Assembly (NCBI RefSeq): GCF_024679245.1
Contig: NC_090176.1
Coordinates: 46,887,086-46,951,085 of the forward strand
Length of the DNA: 64,000 bases
Source of the DNA: Pseudorasbora parva
Lineage: Eukaryota; Chordata; Actinopteri; Cypriniformes; Gobionidae
Direction of reading: 5' to 3'
In this document: one piece after another, positions 23,619 through 35,017 of the stretch
How positions within the stretch are numbered: position 1 is the stretch's first letter
How the letters are laid out: each line of letters starts with the position of its first letter
Notes under the pieces: model-generated
The model's database searches: none
Seen by the model: only the letters and a program-made list of their open reading frames with translations
What the model was told of the DNA's origin: nothing
Made by a program: the position numbers and the translations under genes

Positions 23619-24000
23619 CATGACTGTCCGCCTCACTCTGTCTTTGTCATTCTCTTTCTTTTCCTCACCGTGAGGACTTGAATATTAGCAGCTGCACTTC
23701 TGTTCAGGACACTGTGGAGAGAATCAGTTTTTGGCCTTGGAATTTCAAAGCGTTCACTTCAATGACGTCCACTTGAGCAATACAGATTTGAGCAGCACTG
23801 CAAAATCGTGATGATTTTACTGTTATTTATTTGGCCTTTGGGTTCTTTAAAGACTACAAAAATGAACCATAGAACTAATAATTTTTTATGGTGAAATATT
23901 TTTTAACACAAATATTTTATTCCTTTTGACGTGAAAAAACTATGACCTTGGTAGGTCACGTGACAACGGCAACATGCCGGATCTATGTGCCGGATGAAGT

Positions 24001-24635
24001 CAAGGGGGTAATCTAGCACTCGGAAAGCGTTCCACCCATAGGGGCGGCCATTGCTAACCAAGCCATTCATTTTTGAGTCACTTTAACAGTGAATAACTTT
24101 ACATCTGAGGTGTTTAAAGACTCCATTTGTCCATTGTTTATTTCTAAAAAAAACACGACAATGCATAAAAGGCTCCGTTACCTTGTATCTTACACTATTG
24201 CCCCGTAGAAGCTGTTTTTGTAAAAATAGGCTAATGATTGCGTCATAACCAACGCGACTGTTGCACAGTAGAGAAATTACCGTATAGACCTGAGGAGACG
24301 CTCGCAGGCAATCTTTTACTGTCTATGAGACAGTCGGGGGGACGTGGAGACATAAAGTCTGATAAAGTCAAGGGAGAAGAATGCGGAGAAGCCGATAGTG
24401 AGCCAAAAGCAAACGGACAAAACATTTAAACAACGTGATTCAGCTTTCACTTTCCACAACTACTAGAAGACCTACAGCGGTCCGACAGGAGGCTTACGTC
24501 ACATCTACGTCGTCAAGCTCAGTCTGAGCCTGCGCAGTTCGCTCAGCCATCAGGAAGTGAGTGCTCCTTTACTGACATCACTTTCCGCCGTAGAAGTCAA
24601 TGGGATAGCTCTGTCCATTTCTTTTACTGTCTATG
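24001..24635. mobile_element. hAT-like non-autonomous element, copy 1, 8-bp TSD
   Basis: Starts CAAGGGGGTAATCTAGC and ends TTTTACTGTCTATG, flanked by the exact 8-bp repeat GATGAAGT (23993-24000 and 24636-24643). It is collinear with 32694-33361. Both strands have short ORFs but neither resembles a transposase. An 8-bp duplication with CA...TG ends supports hAT. Confidence 0.88.
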
Positions 24636-25043
24636 GATGAAGTACATCCAGATTACAAAAGTAAACACACTCATTATAGAACATACGTTTTCAGCAGTTG
24701 TGAAGTAATTATTTATTCAAAATAAGTACCTACTCAAGAGAGTAAGGAATTATGGCCTCTGTGTTTCCTTTCAAGTTTTAATAATATTTTAAAAGTATTA
24801 GTACTTCTACTACTATTTTATTAAAGGGTTACTTCAGCGATTAGCAAATGGCTTTGTATCAGTAGAAACCCTGGAGTATAATCAAATGGTCGTGCTCCCC
24901 CACCTCATATCCCCCTGAGATGAGAGATTTATGCATTTTATTTCTGGAAAAATCCCCCCCGTGACGCAAATGGACGATATTTACTTCATCTCCAGCCAGC
25001 AGAGGGAGCTATTTCCGCATGTTTTCAACTCGCACATGTGGGA

Positions 25044-27157
25044 TAGTGATGGGAAGTTCGGTTCTTTTCCGCGAACCGGTTCTTTCGGACAGTTCGTCTC
25101 AATAAACCGGTTTAAAAAACCGGTTCACCGGTTCTTTTACGCTCAACGTGATGACGTCATTTCGCGATGACGTAATGACGTCAAGTCTATCGCATTCGGC
25201 AGGCAGGCCGAATAAACAAACACTTTACACACGTTCAAATACATAAAGTCAGTCATTAGTAATCATAACACCAGTCAGATAAAATATCATCATAATCTGA
25301 TAAGTTTATGTGCAAAACGAGGATGTGTTACAGGTATAAAGTCAAAAAATCAGTCTCATTGCAGAAACAATGACTCACTTACTATTAATTTGTAATTAAA
25401 TAAATACAGTTTTCCCCTCAGTCAAGTCCTCGGAGTCGTTTCAGACTAAACACGCGCTCATGGCATCATTATGGGTTCACTTCAGAGAGTGAGACAGAGT
25501 GACGCGCCTGTGGTGCTGCTATGTCGCCGCTCGCAGTCGGGGGCTCGGCGCATGCTCACTCATCATCAGCTCATCGGTTCGGTTCTCAAATCGGACATGT
25601 CCGAAATACACAGTTCTCGGTTCAGTGTACTGGTGATTCGAAAACCGTTGCAACCGGTTCTTGACTCGAGAACGAACGATACTGAGATTCGAGAAACTGC
25701 AAGAGTGGAAAAGAAACTTTGCACTTTTGTTTTTGCAATTATTATTATTTTTATTTTTGTTGTTGTTGATAAAGCACACTAACTTTTTAAATTTACAAAC
25801 AACAGGCAATACCTGTTAAATATTGTGTGTAAGACATTCAGAGTTAATTACAGTATGTAAGTGCACTTTTCCAGCAAATGTTCTTGTTAAAATGTGTGTT
25901 TTGATACTTTTATTTGATACTTTAATACAATTTTATTAAAACATTGTTTATTTAATACAAACTCAATTTGTGAATGTGTCATCATTAACTATATAATGAC
26001 AGTACAGTAGGCCTACAGGGTATTTCATAAATCGTCCTTTTTTCCTGTTACACAGTTTACCAATTATGGTCCAACATATCCGCGAGATCATAAAAAAAAC
26101 CTTTAGCCTATAATATAATCCTCAACTAGACACAAGAAAACAGTCCTTTAAGATACACATAAACATTAATATTTTGAATAAATACTTCAAAAAACACGTT
26201 CTGGCGTTTAAAATGTTCAACAAAATTAAGTTCTCTTCTCTTGAAAAATTACGCGCATGCTCAGTATCTCAGTTCACCGGTTCTCTCAGTATCGAACATG
26301 TTCGAAAGATCGAACGTGTCCGATAGAAACGGTTCTCGATTCTGTACTGGTGATCCGACCGAAAGCTCGACCCGCAACCCGGTCCTGCCAGGCAGACTCG
26401 AGAACCGCTGTATGTGTGTGTGTGTGTGTGTGGTGTGTGTGTGTGTGTGTGAGCTGCGAACTGCTGCAAGCTGCATATGTAGTCTGATATCGAACCTACT
26501 GTGTTTTGATTGCATTTTAAAATGTGTATCGACTTAGAAATTAAGTAGGAAAAAAGCTGTTCCAGAAAATATCATGCATTATTGATTAAAAAAAAAAGTT
26601 TAGTTTGACCGTTTTATATTCCATTGTGTTACCAAACTTTAAAATAATATAGTGATAAGACTGATAAGACATTATGTGATCACGTTTGGAAACATCATTC
26701 TTTAAATACACTTAAAACCTGCATTTCGTTCATCTGAACAAATAACACGCATGCGCAGCTCATCGGCTCATCGGTTCTCTCAGTATCGAACGTGTCCGAT
26801 TGAAACAGTTTTCGATTCTGTACTGATCCGAGGATTCGAGAAACCGCTGCCCGCGCATGCTCAGTAGCCTATCAGCTGCTCGTGAGTTCAGTTCATCAGA
26901 TCTCTTAGCAAAACGTGTCTCAGCTCAGTGAACGGTTGTGAGTTACAACATATACTTCAAGATATTAGTTTATTTCTTGTCGGAGGGACTGTCACTCATG
27001 TCAGAAAGTGAGTAACTATAGTAACTTGTGAGATCAGCGCTGATTTGAGACGCGAACCGTTTAGAACGATTCAGTCCGATTTGGTGAACTGGTTCGACCG
27101 GTTCACTATAAAGATCCGGTTCAAAAGAACGATTCGTTCGCGAACCGGACATCACTA
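25044..27157. mobile_element. hAT-like element with TAGTGATG ends, 8-bp TSD
   Basis: Starts TAGTGATGGGAAGTTCGGTT and ends GAACCGGACATCACTA, flanked by the exact 8-bp repeat ATGTGGGA (25036-25043 and 27158-27165). The interior has three diverged copies of a block with CATCGGTTCTC, GTCCGAT and CTCGAGAACCG motifs (about 25570, 26250 and 26750). No transposase frame is visible, so it is non-autonomous. A (GT)n tract lies at 26411-26451. Confidence 0.9.
26411..26451. repeat. (GT)n microsatellite
   Basis: Two GT runs interrupted once by GG. The short ORFs across it are low-complexity artefacts. Confidence 0.9.
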
Positions 27158-27814
27158 ATGTGGGATCACTTGGGATGGTGCTCGCACTCACAGCACTCAG
27201 CTCTCAGCTGCTGGCATTAATTTAAACGGATGCTAAGCAATGTAAGTGTTTTAACTTCTCAAAATAATGTCTATGAAAGTTAAACTTCCAAAGGCATGAA
27301 CTGAAAACGTGCCAGACTGAACACGCGTTGTGAATGTATGTCGCGAATGTGATTTCCTCAGCTCTCATCATGAGAGCTCATTAGCTCATTTATAACGTTA
27401 AATGTAATCTGACTCCTAATCTGAGTTAGTGCTGTGAGACTCACGCGGCAACTCGAGCATTATATTGAACAGACACGTTCAGTATTTAATTGTAGTGTCT
27501 GTTCTCTAACCCAGTCACTGTAATCCAGCAGTGGTGGTTTTGGGAATGGCCTCACAGGGCAGCAAAGCATTCTGGGAATTGTAGTCTTTTATCCCCATGA
27601 GACAAAAATACATCTTCGGTATTTTCTCAGTCTAGAAGGCACCAAATTTAAATATAATTTCACATTTCTACTACATTAATGACCCAGTTTAGATACAAAT
27701 TCATCTTTCCAGCGCTGAAGTACCCCTTTAAGTCTTTTTTTCTTTGTTGTAAATATCATAGAGATTAAATAAATTGTATTTTTATTTTTTTTATTTTACT
27801 TAATACTCTCTAGG

Positions 27815-27888
<74 letters not shown>
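27815..27888. repeat. (TATC)n microsatellite
   Basis: About 18 perfect tetranucleotide units. Confidence 0.95.
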
Positions 27889-29093
27889 GTGCGGGTGGGT
27901 GGTTGTATGTGATTGTGTTGTGTATCTTACAGAATTTTATGTATGAACAATATTTGAAAATTTTACTCCATCAGACCTGAAAAAAGACCTTTACTCTGAT
28001 ATTTCCGGTTTCACATGAGGTTTTTTCAAATAGTAATATACATTTTTTTGAAACAACAATAATAATAATAATAATAATAATAATACATTTACCTATAGTA
28101 AAAATAATAAAAAATTATATTTTAAAACTGATGCACTGGTGTAAATAGTAAAATATTGTGTTTTTATTAATGCTTTGTGTACACACACACACACACATCT
28201 ATCTAATAAACATAAAGATATACATATATATCATCGAATTTAATTTATATAAACCTTGAATAGTTTACGCTAGATTTTATCCTCTCATTTATCCCAGTTA
28301 ATCAACCTTGAATCTGCTGCCTCATAAAACTGGATCTTCCTGAAGCAAAATCTATCATTGAAGAAAATCAAAATCATGTTATTGTGACCAGAGATGAGGT
28401 GTTATCTAATGTCTTCACTTATACCTGTAATAAGATTACATTTTAAATGTGTGTAATTCTTCTGTGTACCCAGTGAAGATCAGTGAAGTTGTAGTTGTTG
28501 TCCAGTAGGGGGCGCAGCAGCTCGCTGGTTTGACTCTCGGATGACTTGCAGCATCTCTGCAGTAGACACGTGTTGTTATTTTCAGCTGAAATTTTAATAA
28601 TCTCTTTTTATTGACTGCTGAGGTATTCCTGGTGCTTAATTAAAGATGTGAATACGAATATAATGCTATTAAACCATCTTTTTTTAGCTTTAAAGGCTTG
28701 ACTGTAAACATTAAGCATTGCCAAAGCATAAAAGGTAAATATACAGTAGTGCAGAAAGTAAGGTGGAGTAAACAGAGATTACAGTGTGAATAAATTTAGA
28801 TGCTAACATGATATACTTTGATTTTGTTTTTCTCTTGCTCCATTGTAATGATTTGTTTTGTGTAATTGAATGTCTGCATCACAACACTCGATTGCACATC
28901 AAATTTTCCACGAGAGCAGTTTACCACTGGGTATTTGAGCTTACATAATGTCCCTAAATGACAGCGAGTGTGTGTTCAAGAGCTCTGCGCCGCTGACCCA
29001 CTCGTGTTATTCATAAGCACACAGCCCGCAGGTGTAGTTTGTCATGCGCTCATGTTTATTTGTTTCTTTGTTTATCTATGTGTTGTTTTGAAG

Positions 29094-29141
29094 GATCCAG
29101 AGCAGAGGAAGCAGCACACAGAGATGGATGCTGGGAGACGG
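29094..29141 (+). other. Possible in-frame 48-nt cassette exon of stk39 (unproven)
   Basis: A pyrimidine-rich GTTGTTTTGAAG acceptor precedes 16 open codons (DPEQRKQHTEMDAGRR) followed by GTACAT. Length and phase would fit between the phase-0 exons 13698-13763 and 32040-32162. No known SPAK segment matches, and such AG/GT-bounded stretches arise by chance, so this is a candidate only. Confidence 0.15.
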
Positions 29142-29195
29142 GTACATGCTATCTAAATCGCTGAACGCTTACTTAGTGCTTCTCGCCTCTAGATG

Positions 29196-29198
29196 TAC

Positions 29199-29227
<29 letters not shown>
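29196..29227. repeat. (GT)n microsatellite
   Basis: Short GT run ending in GTGCGC. Confidence 0.9.
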
Positions 29228-29230
<3 letters not shown>

Positions 29231-30620
29231 TGTTTGTCACCTTTTGTCTTGAAGTGGAAGCTGAGTAAATCTCCTGGACAATGTGTCTTTGTCATCACGG
29301 GGCGGCCGGATGTATATGTAGTGGCTTGAGCTGAATTTCTCAATCAGGCCAATATGATTTTGTCAATCATGATGTCTGATATCCGCAGTCTAATGTGTCA
29401 TATTTCACATACGTCCAGAGGATTTTAGGTCTTCTGTGGCTTTTTGATAAGTGTTATCGCTGGTTCTTGGATTAAAGGGACTGAACTAGCTATAAGTCTT
29501 CTAGTGTCGCGTGGTTCCAGACTTTGAACCTCCCACTTAGACCAGAAGAGACAGCCTGACAGACATGAAAAGTGTTCAGCTACAGTTAATTTGATGTGCT
29601 ATTTAGGGGAAGGTAGAAATAGTATAGGGCCAGGTGATATACAGGTTAAAATATTAGTGGTGTACTAGTATTAAATAAATGTGTCAACTCTGAGTAAAAA
29701 AAAAAAGAGCGAGAGAGAGAAAAAGATGTGCCAGTGTTTTCTGCTAAATAAAGAAATCAATCACCTTTATTTTCAAATCATAATGGAAAAAATGTGACCA
29801 TAAATAATACTTAATAATGAATATATGTATATTCTTATATACTTTTATATAAGACGCCTCGTCCGTTTGGGGAGTTGTTTACGCGCTCGCCAGTTTACTG
29901 GAATATAGGAAGCCAAACAATCCAAAAGTGGGACGAGACAGCGGGGTGTTACGAGGTTTTTTTGTTTTATTGCATTTATGGTTTGCGCCGCGTGGCCCAT
30001 TAGGTAGTCCGCGCTGATCCAGATGACATGTCACCTAATGACAAAGCATCTAAACGGTACAAAGAGTAACGGAGGCACTGCACCAGATAATTGTTAAGTG
30101 TTCTTTGTGATTTTAGACCGTTTTATGCTGCGTTACAGGCAGGTTTTTGAGGCCATTAAAATATTTTGAAGTTTGACCGCGGCATGCGCGCAAACTCGTG
30201 CGCTTTGGTCGGCGCAGCAAAAAAAACGTCCTTGTGCGGCGGCGCAAGCGATTCAAATGAATTGATTTCGTAGCGCAGTGGTGGCGTTGCCGCGTTTGGT
30301 GTGAAAGGCCCATTAGGCCGTGTGTCCACGGTCCACCAAAGCGGTTTTTTTCACGCAACTGGCTGGCGTTTTCAATCGTAGCGCTGCGTTTTTAGAAACC
30401 CTGGAGTGCAACGAGCGTTAACGCGTCCGCCATATTGCTGAGGGAAAGACTGCGCTGTAAACAAGGGTGAGCTGAGGTTTTCTGAGGATAAAAACAAAAA
30501 TGACGTTTACATTTATCAAGCTATTTCAGTGGTTTATGATGTACGTGGTTTACAAATTACTTGAGTAATCCATTCGACAGCACACATTTTTTGTGTGTGT
30601 GTGTTCATATAAAATAATAA

Positions 30621-30621
<1 letters not shown>

Positions 30622-30680
<59 letters not shown>

Positions 30681-30761
30681 AATAAGTTATCAAGTCAAAT
30701 TTGCCATTACTTGGAAGATTGTCAGAGGAACAATAATTTTTAATAATAATTATTTTGAATT

Positions 30762-30830
<69 letters not shown>

Positions 30831-30873
30831 GTATGTATATATGTATGTGTATGTATATATATATATAGATGTG

Positions 30874-30930
<57 letters not shown>
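30622..30930. repeat. Three (AT)n blocks
   Basis: AT runs lie at about 30622-30675, 30765-30826 and 30879-30930, separated by AT-rich linkers with TATG variants. The Tyr/Ile-rich minus-strand ORF across them is an artefact of the repeat. Confidence 0.95.
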
Positions 30931-30933
<3 letters not shown>

Positions 30934-32039
30934 TTTTTTATATATCTTCCATCCCTACACAATACATTTGTTTCAATATCTAATTCTTTTGGCAAACTTG
31001 TTGACTAATTCTTCCTCAAAAGCATTTTATCAACCTGGTACCTTGTAAATATGACGTTTCCTAGCGAAACGATATCAAAGCCTGTGTACTTATTCTCTGA
31101 AATTGTGTAAAGCCAGTCGATCAGATGAGGGCTTTCCAGAATGAGAGAAGGCTATGAGAGGAATTTAGGGATCTTGTTGAGCAAAATTGCTTCTTTTCAC
31201 AAGTTGGGTTGATCGCCTGGTTTGTCCTACATCGATAGATGTTGAGATCTTGTGGGCCAGATTAAACCTTTAGCATGTTTTGAAAGATGTGTCTTGGATA
31301 AGAGAGCAGATAGTGGGATATTTCAGTGCTGGTTACAGACACCGAGCAGGCCTAAACAAAATCTGGCCTTTTTGTTCAGGTTAGGGCCGGGAGATAAATT
31401 AAAGCTCACTTCACTGACCCAGAGAAATAAGCCCTGTAAGCTCAGCACAGACTATATCTGACAAACTCAACCCCTGCTGATATCGAGGCGTGATGCTGTA
31501 GAGCACAACCGTAGGGTTCTGAAAGTACAAATGCCATTCATTTACTCCATAGACAAATTGATTTTTAACAATCATTTGTAAACATACTAAGTTGCACCTT
31601 GTGTGAGATTTAAAGTTGCTAAGCAATGATATGCTTTTGTAGGAAAAAGGCAGCATGGTTTTAGATGGATATGCTTAATAATTTAACTTTATTTTATTTT
31701 TAATTTTATTTTACTAAACTAGTCAGAAGTGCTGGGATCCGAACACCACACTCCGCACACAATACTCATAAGTAGAGGAGCATGCAGCTCGAACACAAGA
31801 CGAACGAGAACAATACAGGCGTGTCAGGGCTCTGTCACAAAACCAAGAGAGAGCTAGACCGAGATGACAGAACCCTGATGCAGAGCTGGTTGGTTTGGTT
31901 CAGGAATTATATTTTGAAATGCTTATGGAGAAATGAATGAGATGAATACTTTCAGCACCAAGTTTGTTGGAAAGGTGTGTGGTTGGTAACTGCTGCGCTA
32001 TATTGTGTGTTTGACGTCATGTACCGTTCACACCCGCAG

Positions 32040-32162
32040 GTCAGAAGGGTTCCGGGATCGAGTGGTCACCTGCACAAAACCGAGGATGGAGACTGGGAAT
32101 GGAGCGACGACGAAATGGACGAGAGAAGTGAAGAGGGAAAGGCTGCCGTCAATCACGGAAGG
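32040..32162 (+). CDS. stk39: stk39 exon: S-motif and acidic linker
   Basis: Forty-one codons, phase 0 to phase 0, between a CACCCGCAG acceptor and a GTAAGC donor. It reads VRRVPGSSG, then [19 protein letters not shown], then [19 protein letters not shown] holds the second regulatory serine (S-motif) phosphorylated by WNK in this family. This exon decides the paralogue: [12 protein letters not shown] is SPAK-like, whereas OXSR1 typically has GGWEWSDDEFDE. The basic KKVRR stretch and the DEMDE motif fall where a nuclear-localisation signal and a caspase site have been proposed for SPAK; both roles are family knowledge, not shown here. Confidence 0.95.
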
Positions 32163-32693
32163 GTAAGCGTGGCCTAGTTGGATGCCAAATGATCATTCTT
32201 AAAGGAATTTTTAGCCAAAAATAAATGAAAGAACGAACTAGTCGACTTGAGACTTGCTTGACAATTATTAATAAAAGACTTGACTTGACTTTGACTTGAT
32301 ATTCATGACTTGAGACTTGACTCAGACTTGAGTTAAATGACTCGAAATGGCTCGTTTTTGTAAATAAATATCGTTTTTTTGAACGCACTCCAAACCTAAC
32401 CACGTGACGCAGCAGGCAAGCAGAGAGCGCTAACGGAGACAGTCGTGAATGAACATGGAGGGTGCTGCCTGCGCAAAGTTTCCATGGTAATCAGTTACTA
32501 ACGGATCACACCGCGCGCCCATGCTCGCCTTGTACTCATGCTCAGTGTTGCCAGATTGGGTGGGTTCAGGGTAGAGCTGCAACTAACGATTTTTTTTTCT
32601 GTCGACTAATCTAACGATTATTTTTTCGATTAGTCGACTAATCTAACGATTCATTTTTTTACCCTTTGAAATTTTTCAAAATTCTGTGGCACC

Positions 32694-33361
32694 CAAGGGG
32701 GTAATCTAGCACTCGGAAAGCGTTCCACCCATAGGGGCTGCCATTGCTAACCAAGCCATCACCTGCTGTTAGCATCCCATTGACTCCCATTCATTTTTGA
32801 GTCACTTTGACAGTGAATAACTTTACATCTGAGACGTTTAAAGACTCCATTTGTCCATTGTTTATTTCTAAAGAAACACGACAATGCATAAAAGGCTCTG
32901 TTACCTTGTATCTTACACTATCGCCCCGCAGAAGCTGTTTTTGTAAAAAATAGGCTAACAATTGCGTCATAACCAACGCGACTCTGTCGCACAGTTGAGA
33001 AATTACCGTATAGACCTGAGGAGACGCTCGCAGGCAATCTTTTACTGTCTACGAGACAGTCGGGGGGACGTGGAGACATAAAGTCTGATAAAGTCAAGGG
33101 GGAAGAATGGGGAGAAGCCCATAGTGAGCCAAAAGCAACGGGAGAAAATATTTACACAACGTGATTCAGCTTTCGCTTTCCACATCTACTAGAAGACTAC
33201 AGCGGTCAGACAGGAGGCTCACGTCACATCTACGTCGTCAAGCTCAGTCTGAGCCTGCGCAGTTCGCTCAGCCATCAGGAAGTGAGTGCCCCTAGGTTGA
33301 CTTCATTCTTTCGCCGTTGACGTCAATGGGAACGCTCGGTCCATTTCTTTTACTGTCTATG
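32694..33361. mobile_element. hAT-like non-autonomous element, copy 2, 8-bp TSD
   Basis: Same ends as the 24001 copy, flanked by the exact 8-bp repeat GTGGCACC (32686-32693 and 33362-33369). It retains about 30 bp (CACCTGCTGTTAGCATCCCA region) that the 24001 copy lacks, so it is closer to the full-length form. Confidence 0.88.
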
Positions 33362-33390
33362 GTGGCACCCCCCTCGCATAAGTTACGCTA

Positions 33391-34986
33391 GAGGTGTAAC
33401 AGTACAGACAGCTCACAGTTCGCTTTGTATCGCGGTTTTAGGTTCACGTTTCAGTACAGTTCGGTATTTGCTATGTTCAGGGGAAAAAGGACTACTGTCA
33501 AATGAAAATAAAGAAAATAAGAACAGATAACTTAAATAGAAGCAGCAGCACAAATAAATACTATTGAGCAAAGATGAGAACAAAATAAACAATGCTTTTC
33601 AGGTAGGTCTAACATTAGTTTTTAGAGAAATGGAATGAAGTAATCAAAAGTAAAATAAACACACATTTAACTGTTTAAAAAAAAAAAAAAAATCCTTATT
33701 AAACTTACAAAAGCTATTCAGTCAGGAGCAGAGAGTGATGTCTTTATCTTTTGTTTGACATTAAACAGACAGCAATGAAGGCTACTGCCCCGTTAAGACC
33801 CACGGATAGTCGTAGTATTTTCTGTATAAAGTTCACTTAAGGCATAGAGTAGGCTATGACATTTTGACATACTTTTTGTGAGTTTGTCCGTTTAAGCACA
33901 GGATTTGAAAGATAACTCAATATTTGCGCGCTTTGGGATGAGTGCACAAAGACAGATCTATCAGTTAGACACAGGTCAAAAAGTGGTATAACACTTGACA
34001 TTCTGTCCCCCTCACTTTTGAAATGATGGCCTCACCCCTGTCTGGACATGTTAGGAGTTGATAAAAATGAATTATCCGAAGGGCTCAAATATTATTGAAG
34101 AAATGAATAATAGCCTTTATTTCAACATGGCTTTAATATTTTAAAAAAAGGTGACAAGTACTGGACAACTATATGTGTTTTGGCTAATGAGCCTTTGTCA
34201 TCTGAGTTCATTAAGTTTATTATAATATTAATCATCACCTGGTCACGCCGTACAGGACTAGGAGGAGAGGGAACATTTAAATGATACAAAGAGAATTTAT
34301 CTCACCCAATATATTGGCCTAATTTCAGTTACATTTCCATTTGAGGTTATGTAGTTTTAATTTATTTAACAACTCAGCTGTATGTGGACACCTTTTTTGG
34401 GTAGAAATGCATATAGCATTTTTTTAACCAGCAGCCATATCACCCTGTAGCCCAAGACTGGTTTCCCACTGAAGCTAAGCAGGGCTGAGCCTGGTCAGTA
34501 CCTGGATGGGAGACCAACTGGGAAAACCAGGTAGCTGCTGGTAGAGGTGTTAGTAAGGCCAGCAGGGGGTGCTTACCCTGTGGTCTGTGTGGGTCCTAAC
34601 ACCCCAGTATAGTAATGGGGACACTATACTGTCAAAAGAGCACCGTCTTTCGGATGAGACGTTAAACCGAGGTCCTGACTCTCTGTGGTCGTTAAAAATC
34701 CCGAGATGTCATTCGGAAAAAGAGTAGGGGTGTAACCCCGGCATCCTGGCCAAATTTGCCCATTGGCCCCTGTCCATCATGGCCTCCTAATAATCCCCAT
34801 ATCCTGATTGGCTTCATCACTCGGTCTCCTCTCCACCAATCAGCTGGTGTGTGGTGGGCGTTCTGGCGCAATATGGCTGCCGTCGCATCATCCAGGTGGA
34901 TGCTGCACATTGGTGGTAGTTGAGGAGATTCCCCCTTCTATGTAAAGCGCTTTGAGTGCCTTGAAAAGCGCTATATAAATTGAACG

Positions 34987-35017
<31 letters not shown>

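Larger units (their letters stand above)
24821..27731. mobile_element. TTAA-type element (AGGGTTACTTCAGCG ends) split by a hAT-like element
   Basis: Left TTAAAGGGTTACTTCAGCG and right CGCTGAAGTACCCCTTTAA are inverted repeats bounded by TTAA. Removing the 2.1-kb hAT-like insertion leaves about 790 bp. No coding sequence was recognised in it. Confidence 0.85.
13764..32039 (+). other. stk39 18.3-kb intron
   Basis: The largest complete intron in the window. In order: a TTAA element with a coding-like exon, a cyprinid MITE (about 15494-16035), a Tc1 fossil, the 44-bp minisatellite, a hAT-like element at 24001, a TTAA element split by a hAT-like element (24821-27731), several microsatellites, and three AT blocks. 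17160-17930, 18080-19030, 28100-28930 and 31000-31970 show no clear repeat. 29094-29141 could be spliced in frame but is unproven. Confidence 0.9.

Noticed and set aside
31815..31880. Hairpin TCAGGGCTCTGTCA/TGACAGAACCCTGA as a terminator or regulatory RNA
   Set aside because: Arms of 14 bp with a 27-nt loop in an intron have no supporting context; it may be a retroelement fragment but could not be extended.
34428..34540. Functional 5S rRNA gene
   Set aside because: The 5S-like sequence is diverged and continues directly into the SINE body and (ATT)n tail, so it is a SINE head.
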